The notes below the pieces were generated by a model. It saw only the letters and a list, made by a program, of their open reading frames with translations. It had not been told where the DNA came from and did not search any database. Shown here piece after piece: positions 35,842 to 46,584 of a DNA stretch of 64,000 nt. The position numbers and the translations under genes are program-made. Numbering within the stretch: position 1 is the first letter of the stretch; the number at the start of each line of letters is the position of its first letter. Source of the stretch: Diorhabda sublineata. Taxonomy: Eukaryota > Arthropoda > Insecta > Coleoptera > Chrysomelidae. The stretch lies in assembly GCF_026230105.1 (NCBI RefSeq), contig NC_079476.1, forward strand, positions 33,346,559-33,410,558. The letters are read 5' to 3'.

Positions 35842-36029
35842 TACTAGGCCACAGTCACAAAATATCCTGGATCACTACTATGCCATGGATATGAATATCC
35901 AGGATAACTGCTAGGTTACAATCATAGAATTACCAGTATCACTGCTAAGCCACGATCCCAGAATATATAGTATTAATGCTAAGCAACGGTAAACTAGAAG
36001 TACTACTAGGCCATGGGATACATCACTAG
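35842..36029 (+). repeat. Degenerate ~34-bp tandem repeat, six units
   Basis: Units start at 35842, 35876, 35909, 35943, 35977 and 36004, each with 'T(A/G)CTA(G/A)GCCA...'. Consensus of the first four: TRCTARGCCACRATCACAGA followed by ATATCCAGGATCAC. Unit lengths are 34, 33, 34, 34, 27 and 26 bp. The last two are shortened. The 87-residue minus frame 35911-36174 partly overlaps it and is not recognisable. Confidence 0.75.
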
Positions 36030-37984
36030 TAACCCCATACCAGTTTAGAGCTGCCATCAACCCTTCCTTTTCCGGATAAGTTTTTTCATCTGTAACATAT
36101 ATAATTCTCCATTTGTGTTTTTCTATATAACTTCTTGTCCATCTATACCTTTTTTTTCTGCACTTTATATTCATTCAAAAGATCGTTGATTCCATCTTCT
36201 GCTTAATTTTTTAAGCTCAGAGACATAAAAAGCGTCCAATTTGATAATGGAGGAATAGTTTTTAAACTGTAACAAGCTCAGAAAAAGAAAATTAAGTGTA
36301 AGTTTTAATGAATGACTGAACGAGTTTCTTACATCGATTATTAGATTCCATTAATAGGTAATCACGTTTTCGAAACAAATTTTTGCCAAATGTTTCTATT
36401 GTTTCTGTTGATTCAATTGCGTATATCGGTATCGTAATTTCTAAGCTGAGAAACAATGAAAGAACAAATTAGAATAAGAGACGGAAGCTATCAAAATGAC
36501 ATCTAAAACCAAAAGGCAGTTTATATGAGAAATAAAAAATACTTAAAAGTATGAAGATGAAACTTGATTGAATTTTGTAAAAGAAAAATCAAAAGATTTA
36601 TATGGAAAAGTGATACAATGAATTCTACCGACGAATAAATAGAAGGAGATAGAGGACGATACGTGACTACTGAGAATTGTAGCCTAAAACACGTGATGCG
36701 AGAATAGAAATGAGAAGAAAAATATATTAAAAGTAACTAGGATTAAAGAGATACACTTAGAAAAAGAATCTAAAACGCCGATAAGATGAAATTATGTAGA
36801 CTATAAGATTGAAATTATAATAATAACATCAGTTATTGAATATCTAGATAGTTTTTTTGTAAAACCAGTGATTGTAATTGTCTATTGTAAATTCTGTATG
36901 AAGCTTTTTTTCTACATAATACCGTAATAAATAATTGGATATATTACTCATTGAATATCCCCTGTATAAATTTCCATTAAATCGAACTTGTTGGATGATT
37001 TACTTGTGCAAATTCACCACGAGTTTGGAAATGCTTTTGTCACATCCACCATTTGGAAATATATTTCCATCTTCCCACTGAGCTCATTTTTTATACCGAT
37101 TTTCTTTGAATTCCTAATGATTCATCCCCATTTACTGCTGTCGATCTGTTCATGGGCGTTACAATAAATGAGTCGAAGGCTCAATTGCCAAATTGAACGA
37201 AAAAAAATGTAATGTAATATGCAATTATTACTTATACAAAATTTGTATGTGATTAGGAAGCTAAATATTTTCCATGTAAATCTGGACATCATTACGCACT
37301 TCTAATTTAGTCCACTTTATCAAACTCCTACATCGTAGGGCTATTGTTCCTATTGTTTAATAATGATTATATATAATTTTGAAATCCTAGAAATTGGTTG
37401 AAGAAAACAAACAAATAAATAAAAAAAGTGAACATTTATTCCGAGAACTGGCGCATGCAACAAACTTAAGTCTCTTTCATATTAACAGGACAGGACCGGG
37501 ACATGTCGTGGACGAGTTCGTAACAATATTACACAACAGACAAAATTCAGAAATTTTTCTTGAAACCGCTCAATTTTCGTCAATGTTTTTATTGGCATAA
37601 GAAAATTTGACCTAAAATGTAGTAGACAACTGTCACTATTGACATTATCAGACACATATTGATTGATGAACGAACTGTGTGTATTGTTAAGAATAATAAA
37701 AGAAAATTTTTGAGAAACTTACTTAATTTAACTAATACATATCATAATTGTGCGTACCTGGAACAAAAAAGGGGAGTTAATATAAAACTTTTCAATCAAA
37801 AATAATAGATGTAGGTTTGCAATAAACAATTTATCACCGCAAACTAACCTTAAATAACCTTAAATAACCGTAAATAATGATATTATTTACCTAATCACTC
37901 AATTTTTCATTATCTATGTTTGTAATTTCATCTTCCACTTTATAGACTTACTAGGTCAGGATTATTTGATTAGAAAACTTGCAA
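36030..37984. other. Intergenic, nothing recognised
   Basis: A lysine/arginine-rich plus-strand stretch at 36.5-36.8 kb could be decayed LINE sequence but has no secure motif. At 37.85 kb there is a minor triplication of 'cttaaataac'. Confidence 0.4.
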
Positions 37985-38250
37985 GAAAGCACATTTACAT
38001 TGCCTCCGCTAGCGACGCGGCCTTAAAGGTCTTAAAGGCTATTATGCACGTCCAATCTAACGTTGCAGTGTGAACAAATTCTAGAAGCACTAGCAAACAC
38101 AAACAAAGTAACACTGTGGCTAACAGACAATCAGGTAATGAAAAAGCAGACGGCTAAAGGATCAGATCAGGTAGTCCTGAACAACCCAAGACAATCCAAA
38201 AGATTCATAATCAAATTTCTCCGAACAATTTCCTCAATAAAACAATAATC
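37985..38250 (+). mobile_element. LINE RNase H remnant
   Basis: In two alternating frames: 'YIASASDAALKVLKAI', 'QSNVAV', 'CEQILEALANTNKVTLW', 'GNEKADG' and 'AKGSDQVVLNNPRQS'. This matches the second half of RNase H from LINEs: 'IxSDSxAAIxAL...CxxxLxxLxxxNxVxLxWVPGHxGxxGNExADxLAKxGS'. The catalytic SDS is Ser-Asp-Ala here and the WVPGH block is destroyed. It is probably related in type to the RNase-H-bearing LINE at 11.9 kb, though not obviously the same family. Confidence 0.7.
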
Positions 38251-39449
38251 CTTCGATCCTTCTCTGATAACTTCCTAATAGCATGCAATTGAATCCTTTC
38301 CGATATACCAGATACACGTTTTAGAAAAAAACAAACATACTTACACTAGCCCAAACGTTTTAAATGGAATAGGTCAGCGAATCGAGTAGTTCACGAACGT
38401 CTACATCTCAGCGGCGCTACGTTGCTTCTAGAGAATCAGCATGCGGAGCTCAAGTTAGTTCTACGTATTTTATATATTGTATATATAGAAAGTAGTTATA
38501 GAGCTTTGTTTCTCGTGCCTCATCATCATCTTCGACACTAAGATTAGCGCCTATAACTGGTGATCGGTCTTCCGACAGGTCGCTGTAATATTCGAAGATA
38601 TTTGACGATAGGCACAATAAAGAAAAACAACAGCGGATTCTGTATGTAAGTCATAAGTCTTTTTAGATATAGATGCAGGTGAAATTACTTCCCAAACAAG
38701 TTACAATATACTTTATTTCTGCTCCTTTCGTTTGTTATCTTGATACTTTGATAAATATGATTATTAGAATTATCATCCTCTTCCATTTACGGTTTGTTTT
38801 TTATTTCCGACATAGCATTTTCACCCACATATCTTATTTTGACCGAAAGCCTTTGCACTTTGTAACAAAAATATCTGGTAGTTCTCCTTCTCGATTTTCT
38901 CTTTGTATTTTTTCGCTTTTCACAAATAGTGTTGAGCCGTTCTTGATATCATTAGCGAAGATTTTTTGGTCATTTATATTTTAATCCTTGGAAAATGAGT
39001 TCTTATCCGCAGCTGGTTATTCACCAATTCGATTTCGATTATGTCGAAACGGTTTTTGTTCCTCGAAATAATATACTAATTGCGGTGCATTCAAACTTTA
39101 CCCAGATAACACCATCCAACTTTCCACGAACTATTTCAATGGAAAAGCGAACTGTTCAACCAATTTCCACTTTCTATCAAAAAGAGATTTAATGACGTTG
39201 CGGATTTGAGGATATCTGTAATTTATGGTATTTTAGAAATTCATTGCTGTTAGAAAAAGTTGTTCCATCTTTCGATAACACAGTTGATCGCACAAATTGT
39301 AGAGATTAGGATTAAATTTCGACTAGTTTCTTGCCTTACACTATAATGCAAACATATGGAATCTGTCCTGAAAATTTCCAATTATTTCTTTGAAAATTTT
39401 CAAATATTGTAACAATCTAGATGTTAATTTATAAATCTTAGAGTTCAGA
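38251..39449. other. Intergenic; possible retroelement leader at 38.5 kb
   Basis: A less AT-rich block at 38.37-38.66 kb contains 'aactggtgatcggtcttccgac', reminiscent of leader sequence after an insect LTR ('TGGTGATCCCGAC'), preceded by a TATATA-like run. No paired LTR was found. The 103-residue frame at 38673-38984 is unrecognised. Confidence 0.3.
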
Positions 39450-39845
39450 GGAAGATCTCTCGAATGGTCATACCTCACCAACAGAAGTCAGCTGGTAGGG
39501 TTTGATACACCGATGTCTTCTTGCAAGACAATAGAATGTGGGGGTGCCTCAAGTCACAGTACTAGGTACTATTTTGTTTCTTCTGTTTATTAACGACATG
39601 ACCTATCTAGACATGAGTGGTAAAATCTATTTGCAGACGGCATTCTTTTAGGCCATAGGACCATATCTAGTGACCTAATCACCATTAAATCATGGTGCGA
39701 TTCTAATCAATTCTGTCTCAATGTTCCTAAATTTCCTAAGTTTTATCATATAAAAATACATTGCAGCCTTTTTTATTATATAACACCACTATTGACGCCG
39801 TTGAATCTGTACAATTTTTAGTGCTTGTTGTAGACTATTAAGTTT
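39450..39845 (+). mobile_element. Non-LTR RT palm fragment
   Basis: Reads 'SYLTNRSQLVGFDTP', 'KTIECGVPQVTVLGTILFLL' and 'FINDMTYLDMSGKIYL' (RT block before the active site), then after a frameshift that removes the FADD 'ILLGHRTISSDLITIKSWCD' and 'SNQFCLNVPK', and finally 'IDAVESVQFLVLVVD'. It continues further than its sister fragment at 1.5 kb and confirms the family as jockey/CR1-type. It is cut at 39.85 kb by a mariner C-terminus. Confidence 0.87.
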
Positions 39846-39869
39846 TGCCTATTTTGCGTTAAAATCGGT

Positions 39870-39938
39870 TTCCGCAATTGGATTAAACTCTTACAAAAGT
39901 TTATCGATCTTAATGGAGAATATTTTGAAAAACAATAA
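39870..39938 (+). mobile_element. mariner C-terminal fragment (22 codons)
   Basis: 'FRNWIKLLQKFIDLNGEYFE' followed by Lys-Gln and stop. This is nearly the same ending as the mariner at 19.9-20.6 kb ('ENWLKRMRKCIDLNEEYFEK'), so it is the extreme C-terminus of the same family. Nothing of the rest of the transposase is present. Confidence 0.82.
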
Positions 39939-40365
39939 AGTCATAGATATTTCTTTTAGTTGTGTATCCGAAACTTAGTAGCAACCCTTGTATTTATAGT
40001 TTTCTCTATGATATTTTTATTTTATCGCATTATAAATTGATTCATATTTCCCGAAATAAATTTAAAAGAAATTCAATTTCAAAGCACACACTCATCCACA
40101 AAATGTTCCAACATAGTTTTAAGAAAGGACGAAATTGCAGTCTATTTATTCATCTTCTACATCAAAGCACTTCATTAAAAGAAAATAAAGTAAACGAGTA
40201 CAGAGCGTATTTTCTTCCAGTTCGCCGATTTCGGCCCGGCTCGGCCTGGATTGGTACATCCCAAACGAACATCCTTTTCAATCATGGCATCTAAAGCAAT
40301 AAAGAAAACTAGCCCCAACTACAATTGGATTAAGTCTGAACACAATGTCTTTTTCTCTATTACAG

Positions 40366-40662
40366 GGAATTTGTTATATGATTGGTAAAGCTTTGGTTTT
40401 GCGAAAGATGTGTGGAGGAAATATAGATAATCCAAGAATGAAATATGGACTGGATACAGTAATGCGACGTTTAAGAGAAATATTTTTAGGTTTTTCTGAA
40501 TCGGTTAAATTAAGATTAGAGGTCGAAGGGATTACAGAAGAGCGATTATACGGAATATATTTTTTGTTGTTTATTCTGGAAAAGGAATATTTTTCTACAT
40601 ACAGAAATATGCGGGGTTATTTTGAAAATAATACTGCAAACAATAAGCATATATTATCATAA
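40366..40662 (+). CDS. Unrecognised possible terminal coding exon
   Basis: 'TCTTTTTCTCTATTACAG' directly before 40366 is a strong 3' splice site with a pyrimidine tract. From there a frame is open for 98 codons to TAA. It starts GICYMIGKALVLRKMCGGNI and includes 'RMKYGLDTVMRRLREIFLGF' and 'EGITEERLYGIYFLLFILEK'. Composition is balanced and helical, with no internal stop, in contrast to the broken element remains around it. An AATAAA lies at about 40.89 kb, inside the neighbouring mariner. I do not recognise the family and see no upstream exon. It could be the last exon of a gene, a retained gene fragment or part of a less common mobile element. Confidence 0.35.
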   Translation, partial: GICYMIGKALVLRKMCGGNIDNPRMKYGLDTVMRRLREIFLGFSESVKLRLEVEGITEERLYGIYFLLFILEKEYFSTYRNMRGYFENNTANNKHILS

Positions 40663-40702
40663 TGAGTGAGACGTTCAGATTGATGTAGACAGAAAGTAAA
40701 TA

Positions 40703-41678
40703 CGAGGGTAGTCCGACCTCAGCACTCATCAATATAAGTGGGAAATATATCTGCGCATACGTTGATAGAATCTTACTAGCTATTTTAAAAACCTAATTTG
40801 TGATTTATTCCTTAAAAAAGATAAAAAATGGAATATCGAGCTGTTAATAAATATTAATATTAGCTTTTTAAAAGTTATACGCCTACGTAAATAAAAGAGA
40901 AGTTAGACACTGCGCACGGGGACTCTGCGCCATCATTTACTACTGTAAAATTTTGGGCACCTGAATTCGAACACGGCCAATTTGGCGGCGACGATTGTTC
41001 GGGATGGCTAAAAACTCCAAAAGCCAGCGATACCATGTAAAAAGTTCAACAATATGGTACTGGACGATCCCAAACTGGGGTTATAGAAATAAAAGAGGCT
41101 ATCGGCACATATAAAACGCTATTGAATGAAAAAATAAAAATACGAAAGCCACCTGCGAGTTGAGCGTACCGTTTGTTTACTTTGGACCAATAGCGCATTC
41201 GAATAAATATTTCTTAGGCATTATTGACGCGATTCAAATAAAATAAATGGAAGTTTTATGTAGATTCATAACTCCAAATCAAATTTGGATCCACCACTAC
41301 ACTCCTAAAACAAAAAAACAGTCAAAACAGTGGATTGCGAAGAGCGAACTTGCTCCGAAAAAGACTGAGACTGTTTCATCGACCGACGAAGTGATAGCCA
41401 CCGTTGTTTGGGATGGTTATAAGATTGTGTTCATTGACTATCTTCAAAAACGTAAAACAGTAAAACCTTTTCACCCTTCGGCAATCGCCAAGTCCAAATT
41501 TATGAATTGCACTTCAAATTGGCTGAATAAACTTCGTATATAAGTCCGCTCTCCTAACCTTGAAGAATAATTTGCAGGAGAGACAGTATAGACTCAAAAG
41601 GTGACTATGTACAAAAATAATCATGAGAAAAATTCTCGTTTTTCAACAGGTCGCAGACAAACTTTCAGACAACCCTCG
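40703..41678 (+). mobile_element. mariner element with both ends, internally deleted
   Basis: The left end CGAGGGTAGTCCGAC (40703) and the right end, complement CGAGGGTTGTCTGAA (41678), are inverted repeats matching 12 of the first 14 bases. Both are flanked by TA, the mariner target duplication. At 976 bp it is shorter than the usual ~1.28 kb. Inside, ATG at 40828 begins 'MEYRAVNKY'. Then 'LDTAHGDSAPSFTTVKFWAP', 'RIRINIS...ALLTRFK', and from 41247 'ITPNQIWIHHYTPKTKKQSK' (first Asp replaced: NQIW for DETW), 'VIATVVWDGYKIVFIDYLQK', then a deletion joining directly to 'FHPSAIAKSKF' (from the HTSAIA segment after the second Asp). The third Asp block is gone. Inactive. Confidence 0.95.
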
Positions 41679-41771
41679 TACAAAGGAAGAGATATAGATT
41701 TGGAGTGTGATGTATTGAGGTGGCTCTAATCGCCCGATCCTATTTTTCTTCTCCAGAATTTGTTAAAACAC

Positions 41772-42170
41772 CTTAGATATACAGCTTAGATTTACAGCTT
41801 AGATATACAGCTTAGATATACAGCTTAGATATACAGCTTAGATTTACAGCTTAGATATACAGCTTAGATTTACAGCTTAGATATACAGCTTAGATATACA
41901 GCTTAGATATACAGCTTAGATATACAGCTTAGATTTACAGCTTAGATATACAGCTTAGATTTACAGCTTAGATATACAGCTTAGATTTACAGCTTAGATA
42001 TACAGCTTAGATATACAGTAGATATACAGCTTAGATATACAGCTTAGATATACAGCTTAGATATAGAGCTTAGATATACAGCTTAGATATACAGCTTAGA
42101 TATACAGCTTAGATATACAGCTTAGATAAACAGCTTAGATATACAGCTTAGATATACAGCTTAGATATAC
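41772..42170 (+). repeat. 13-bp minisatellite, about 31 units
   Basis: The unit is CTTAGATATACAG, with a CTTAGATTTACAG variant that occurs only in the first 17 units, often alternating with the main form. Single deviant units are present near 42015 (shortened by 2 bp: ACAGTAGATATACAG), 42063 (TATAGAG) and 42125 (ATAAACAG). It lies between two DNA-transposon remnants. Stops occur in all frames of the 39-bp translation cycle I checked, so it does not encode a repeat protein. Confidence 0.97.
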
Positions 42171-42224
42171 AAAATGTCACAAAAGACAGTTCACCTTTGT
42201 ATTCGCCAATTTTCGCAATTTTCG

Positions 42225-42830
42225 TCACTTAAATGATGCGTCAGACACTGGACTGATTGCAAAATGGGTCGAGTGTGAAGAGATCGGATCAACACTGGAT
42301 AAACCAAAATCCGAATGTCCAAGGTTTTCTAGAACTGTCTAAAACTGACTTGTCCACTTGGAAACGTGCTGTGGCTTTAAACGTGCATAAATGTACAATA
42401 TTTTAGACTTTACACAAAAGATTTGGGGCTGCATCCTTATAAAATTCGATTGTTGCAAGAATAAAGGCCTCAGGACGCTGGCCAGAGGCTTGACTTCGTA
42501 AACCATATGATTAATAGCTTTCCAAAAGTTGCTATCCAAACATAAATATCAGAAATCCCTACATTCATAGTGATCGTTTGGGGTCTATAGGCTCTTACGT
42601 TTTGGATATAAAAAGGGGCGCACAGTTCAGATGTGCAGATACTAGAGGTTTTCTTCGCGCCTGAACTGCAGAACTCAAATGGTTATAAACAAAGATCATG
42701 GTTCCAGCAGGAAATAGCAACAACCAATACACCTTTACCACTAGTTCATGAAATTTTTCTTGACTAATTATTCTCCAGGAGAAGTGACCCGTTTCAACAC
42801 CTATGGACACCTATGAGGTTATGGTAAATC
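42225..42830 (+). mobile_element. Tc1/IS630-superfamily transposase remnant
   Basis: 'SDTGLIAKWVECEEIGSTLD' and 'KPKSECPR' (consensus '...GSVxDKPKSGRPR'), then in another frame 'LYTKDLGLHPYKIRLLQE', 'RPQDAGQRLDFVNHM' (consensus 'LGLHPYKIQLxQELKPxDxxxRxxFxxW'), a gap, then 'SWFQQEIATTNTPLPLVHEI' (consensus WFQQDGATxHT, second Asp replaced by Glu) and a trace of 'LFSRRSDP' (consensus LxSRxGDxxWP). It belongs to the same broad transposase type as 20.7-21.4 kb but is a distinct lineage. 'gagacaccttgta' at 42.91 kb may be its right terminus. Minus frames here are shadows. Confidence 0.8.
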
Positions 42831-42984
42831 TAAAGCTGACGCTAGCAAACATTTTTTAATAAATCCCTTACTTTTCTTGAAATAGTGTTTTCAAATGTTA
42901 TGTTTCTTTTGAGACACCTTGTATTTAAAAACTGATAAACTATTCTGAAGTTTAGTTAACTTCAAAAACATCATTAAAGTGGAG

Positions 42985-43290
42985 ATTATCGATAGTAGAT
43001 ATACAAATAGAGGTAAAAGTGAAAGTGGAGGTAGAAACATAAATAAACAAATACCGAAGAGTAGAAGGGTACAGTGAAACAGATTGTAAACAAAGGTGGA
43101 AATAGAAGTAGTATTGGAGATAAAAACAGAGGTAGAGGTGAAGGCAAACGTAGACGTTAAAGTGGAAATAGAGATATAAAAATATAGATACACATGAAGC
43201 CTTAATTGGGGATCGTAAGTAGATGTATTGGGAATAGAGAATGTATAGAAGGAAAGACAAGAACAGACGTAGATACAGAGAAGCTGAAAT
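42985..43290 (+). repeat. Cryptic hexamer-like purine-rich repeat
   Basis: The run is dominated by variants of (A/G)(A/T)(A/G)GTA and GTAGAG / GGAAAT / AGTGGA in loose 6-bp phase. The antisense frames (42891-43298 and 42952-43311) are consequently Ser/Thr/Phe-rich with repeated 'STFTFTS'-like patterns and are not genes. Confidence 0.55.
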
Positions 43291-43849
43291 AGAATCAAAT
43301 TGTATATTCATGAATTTGTATCAGCATAATGAAAAATATCTAAAAATGTCCAATGCAGATTATACTATCAAATAAATATATTTTATGAAAGTGCTGTTTC
43401 ACTGTCGCCAAAAATCCTGAAAATATTGATAAAATTTATTTTTCAAGATCTACTTGACAAGTTAGCAATTCGGTTATCTTTTGAAAAAGGTCGTAAACAA
43501 TAAAAAGACGCTCATTCGATCTTAGTCCTACTTTCGGCGTACTGCCATATATTTTTTTTCATTCGTGAATTATACGCTAGTTTCATCTAAAATTTCCGAT
43601 TTCTTCATTATATATCTTTCCCTTTTCTTCCGGTATCACAACTGGCTAGTCTGCATTATGCTAATGCTTACATCCACTGAAACTATTCAGGGTTGGCATT
43701 AGTTTGATTTAGAACCAAGATTAATTCATAATTTTGTAGTTTAGTGAATGTTTCACAACTTCAAAGTATTTTTTGTTATGTATATATATCTACCCAAGTG
43801 AGTTTTAAAAACTAAACAGACTCACGAAAATCATTATCTAATCCGCTCT

Positions 43850-44960
43850 ATAGCATTCTATGCCTTGCGGTGCCCAATCTCCATTTCTCTCGGTCCTCCC
43901 TGTTGCCTGGTCTGAGATCTCTCGTGGATGTTGCATTGCTTAATACTTTCATCCAGGTCATTTTCGGTCTTCCTTTTTTTCGACGATTGTCCAGTATGGT
44001 TTTCTCAACATTCATCATTTCACATATTGTGATATTTTGAATATGTTGGAGTTTTTAAATTCCTGTTGCTAGCTGTCAAAAATCCATTTCTAAGGTTAAT
44101 AGTCTCTGTTCCATTCTTGACGTCAACTGCAACGTTTCTCATCTATATAAAACAACGCTCTTGAAAATTGTGTTTTGATGTTTTTTCTTCAGAGATTTTA
44201 ATGGACCAACTGCTTGTAATTTTTGTTCTCAAATACATGTATGTTGCTTATTGACCTTTAACTCCCATTTTTCATATTCTGATATTAGTCGACGAGACAT
44301 GAAGTCCAAATGATCTTTGTCTTGAGAAATTACTATCTGGTTAAGTGCGGAATGTAGTTTGTATAGATTTTTATGATCACTTAGTCGGATACCCATTCCG
44401 TGGCACGAACTCCTCTAATGTCTGAAAGTTTCATCTAAATAGATTTTGAATAGCGTTAGCGATAGGCTGCAGTCTTGTCTCAATGCCTTTGTTAAACTGA
44501 AGCTAGAGGAAAACTGGTTGTTCATTTTGATTTGATCGAGGAGGATTTATTATAGAGTTTCTGTACTGCTCGGATCAGAGTTACATTTAGAGAAGTCTTT
44601 TTCAAATACTTGTCAAAGTTTACTAAAAGAAACATTATCGTAGACTTTGGTTAAGTATACGAACCGCAAATGTAGTTTCTCAGTCAACTGGTAAAAATAT
44701 GGTCTATATATGATCGTCCTGAATCCCAGCCCCTTGTTCCAATTCATATGGTTGATATTAATTCCCGATTAGGCATTTTAGAATTTTGCCAAATAACCTG
44801 TTGAAGGAACTAGTCACTGATACACATCGATAGTTATTGCAGTCGGTCTTACTTTATGTATATGAGTAATCCAAGCTCCATTCCAGCATATGCCATAGTT
44901 TCTATGTTCCATTTTTTATTATCTCTGCTGAGATACGACCAGGTTCAGCAGTTCATTTGT
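43850..44960 (-). mobile_element. LINE RT remnant
   Basis: From about 44.7 kb downward: 'GRSYIDHIFT' (consensus FRxGRSxxDxIFxL), 'VQKLYNKSSSIKMNNQFSSS', 'LRQDCSLSLTLFKIYLDE' (consensus GLRQGCxLSPxLFNIYLxE), 'ALNQIVISQDKDHLDFMSRR' (FADD site degraded to SALN), 'LISEYEKWELKVN' , 'ISRRR'-region traces, 'EMMNVEKTILDNRRKKGRP' and 'KMTWMKVLSN', and 'REDREKWRLGTARHRM' at the 3' end. A near-complete RT minus its N-terminus, broken by many stops. Confidence 0.85.
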
Positions 44961-46584
44961 TTTTATGGTTTTAAGGGCATTCATCATTTGTTTTCAGTGA
45001 TTTTTTATTCTGTACCTTGAACTGTATATCGTTTGGAAGACTGAATAATAAGGTTCTCTTTTCTAATGTTCTTTCCACTCTTCATTGCTATAGGTTCTTA
45101 CTGTTATTTCCGTTCTTAATTTTAAGCTTCCATGCTTCTAAAGACCTATTTCCACCCATGTACGTCTCCATCTTGCAGCATGTACGTTCCCATTTCATTT
45201 TTATTATTTATTATCATTTTTCTGAATCTTGATTGTTCGTTTCGATATAGTGTTTAGTCAGATATGGTATGCTCTCTGTTTTATTTGCTTCTGACTTTCC
45301 AGATTTTTATTCCATGTAAGGTTTGAGTGACTCCTAGATATAAGAATACACGATGGTCTAAAATTCAGACAACCAATTTTTGATCTAATCTTCTTTGGTG
45401 AAGCTCTTTCGTACTTCCGTCATAAAACCCCTCTAGTCCATATTTATTTCCATCCGACTCCCATTTTGGGCATTCGTCTGAGTCTCTTAATCGCGAAACT
45501 CGTTCACACGATATTTCAGTTTGTCTTATCATTAGTAGTGGTCAGATCCGTACTCTATACCCTTGTAAACTCAACATTTTTTATTTTGCTATTTCCTGCC
45601 TCATTATAATATAATCTACAATGTATCTAAGCTTTCTCGAATCTTTTCTACTTAGCTAATTTCGGTATTTCCAAAATATATTATGAGATTGAGAAATTGT
45701 ATAGTTATGTGAATTAATATATCATCTACCACATATATATCAAAATGCACTTCTTGTTAACTATTCAAATACTTTATATCATCAATTGTCATATTTCAAA
45801 TTTCTATATTCGAAAAGGAAGCAACTATCATCAACAAATTATTTATATATTGAAATTCATGAAATAGAATAAATTTTGTGCGAATTGTTCACGTTTTTCC
45901 ATTTATGGATTTATGATTTTTATTCATACAAAACATTTTATGGAAATATATTTTTTAAATTTGTATTAAAGATCTTTGATTTTTTATAATGAATGTATAT
46001 TTTTTGATATTTCATGGTTTGTTGATGTAGTTTTATATTTTTCTCGTGACTTATTGATGATGACTTATATATGTATTTTTTCGAAATATTGAGATATTTG
46101 TCACATGCAAATAGCCACATACTTATTATTTTATAACTCATATATTAATCCTTTCATTTTTCGGTTTTATTTATTCAAAGATTTAGATAACTTATTCTTA
46201 CTTCAATTTCGTATTTGTTAAAATAATTCGATTCTGACAAGTAAATCCCTTTATTTATAACAAAAGTAGGTAGTGATATTTGATTGTTAGAATGTTTTCC
46301 AAAATATTTCCCATATAATTAGATAATCAAGAAGTTTGACTAATTACTACAATTAGTCTTAGTGGTATATCAGGTAGTTATGGAAGCCCAAATAATTTAG
46401 GTATTATGAATTTTTGATTTCCTCGAGTTTATTGGTGAATTGTTATTTTTAGATCAAAAAAGATTATTATTTTATTTTCAATTTCTAGGGTTTTCATAGT
46501 TTTTCCAGTCATAAATCACTTATTTCATCATTTTATCATCATAATCAGTTATTAGATCAAAATATATAGTTAATTGCTGCCCGG
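44961..46584. other. AT-rich intergenic
   Basis: Broken minus-strand similarity to the upstream part of the LINE at 43.9 kb may extend to about 45.2 kb. From 45.6 to 46.56 kb the sequence is extremely AT-rich with nothing recognisable. Confidence 0.4.

Noticed and set aside
38370..38660. LTR plus primer-binding-site leader
   Set aside because: The 'ACTGGTGATC...TCCGAC' similarity is short, and no paired LTR or gag/pol follows.
41772..42170. CRISPR-like regular repeat array
   Set aside because: The 13-bp units are directly adjacent with no unique spacers, and the window is eukaryotic. It is a minisatellite.
42891..43311. 135- and 119-residue overlapping minus-strand frames
   Set aside because: Antisense of a purine-rich hexamer-like repeat. 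The 'STFTFTSTS'-type composition is an artefact of the repeat.
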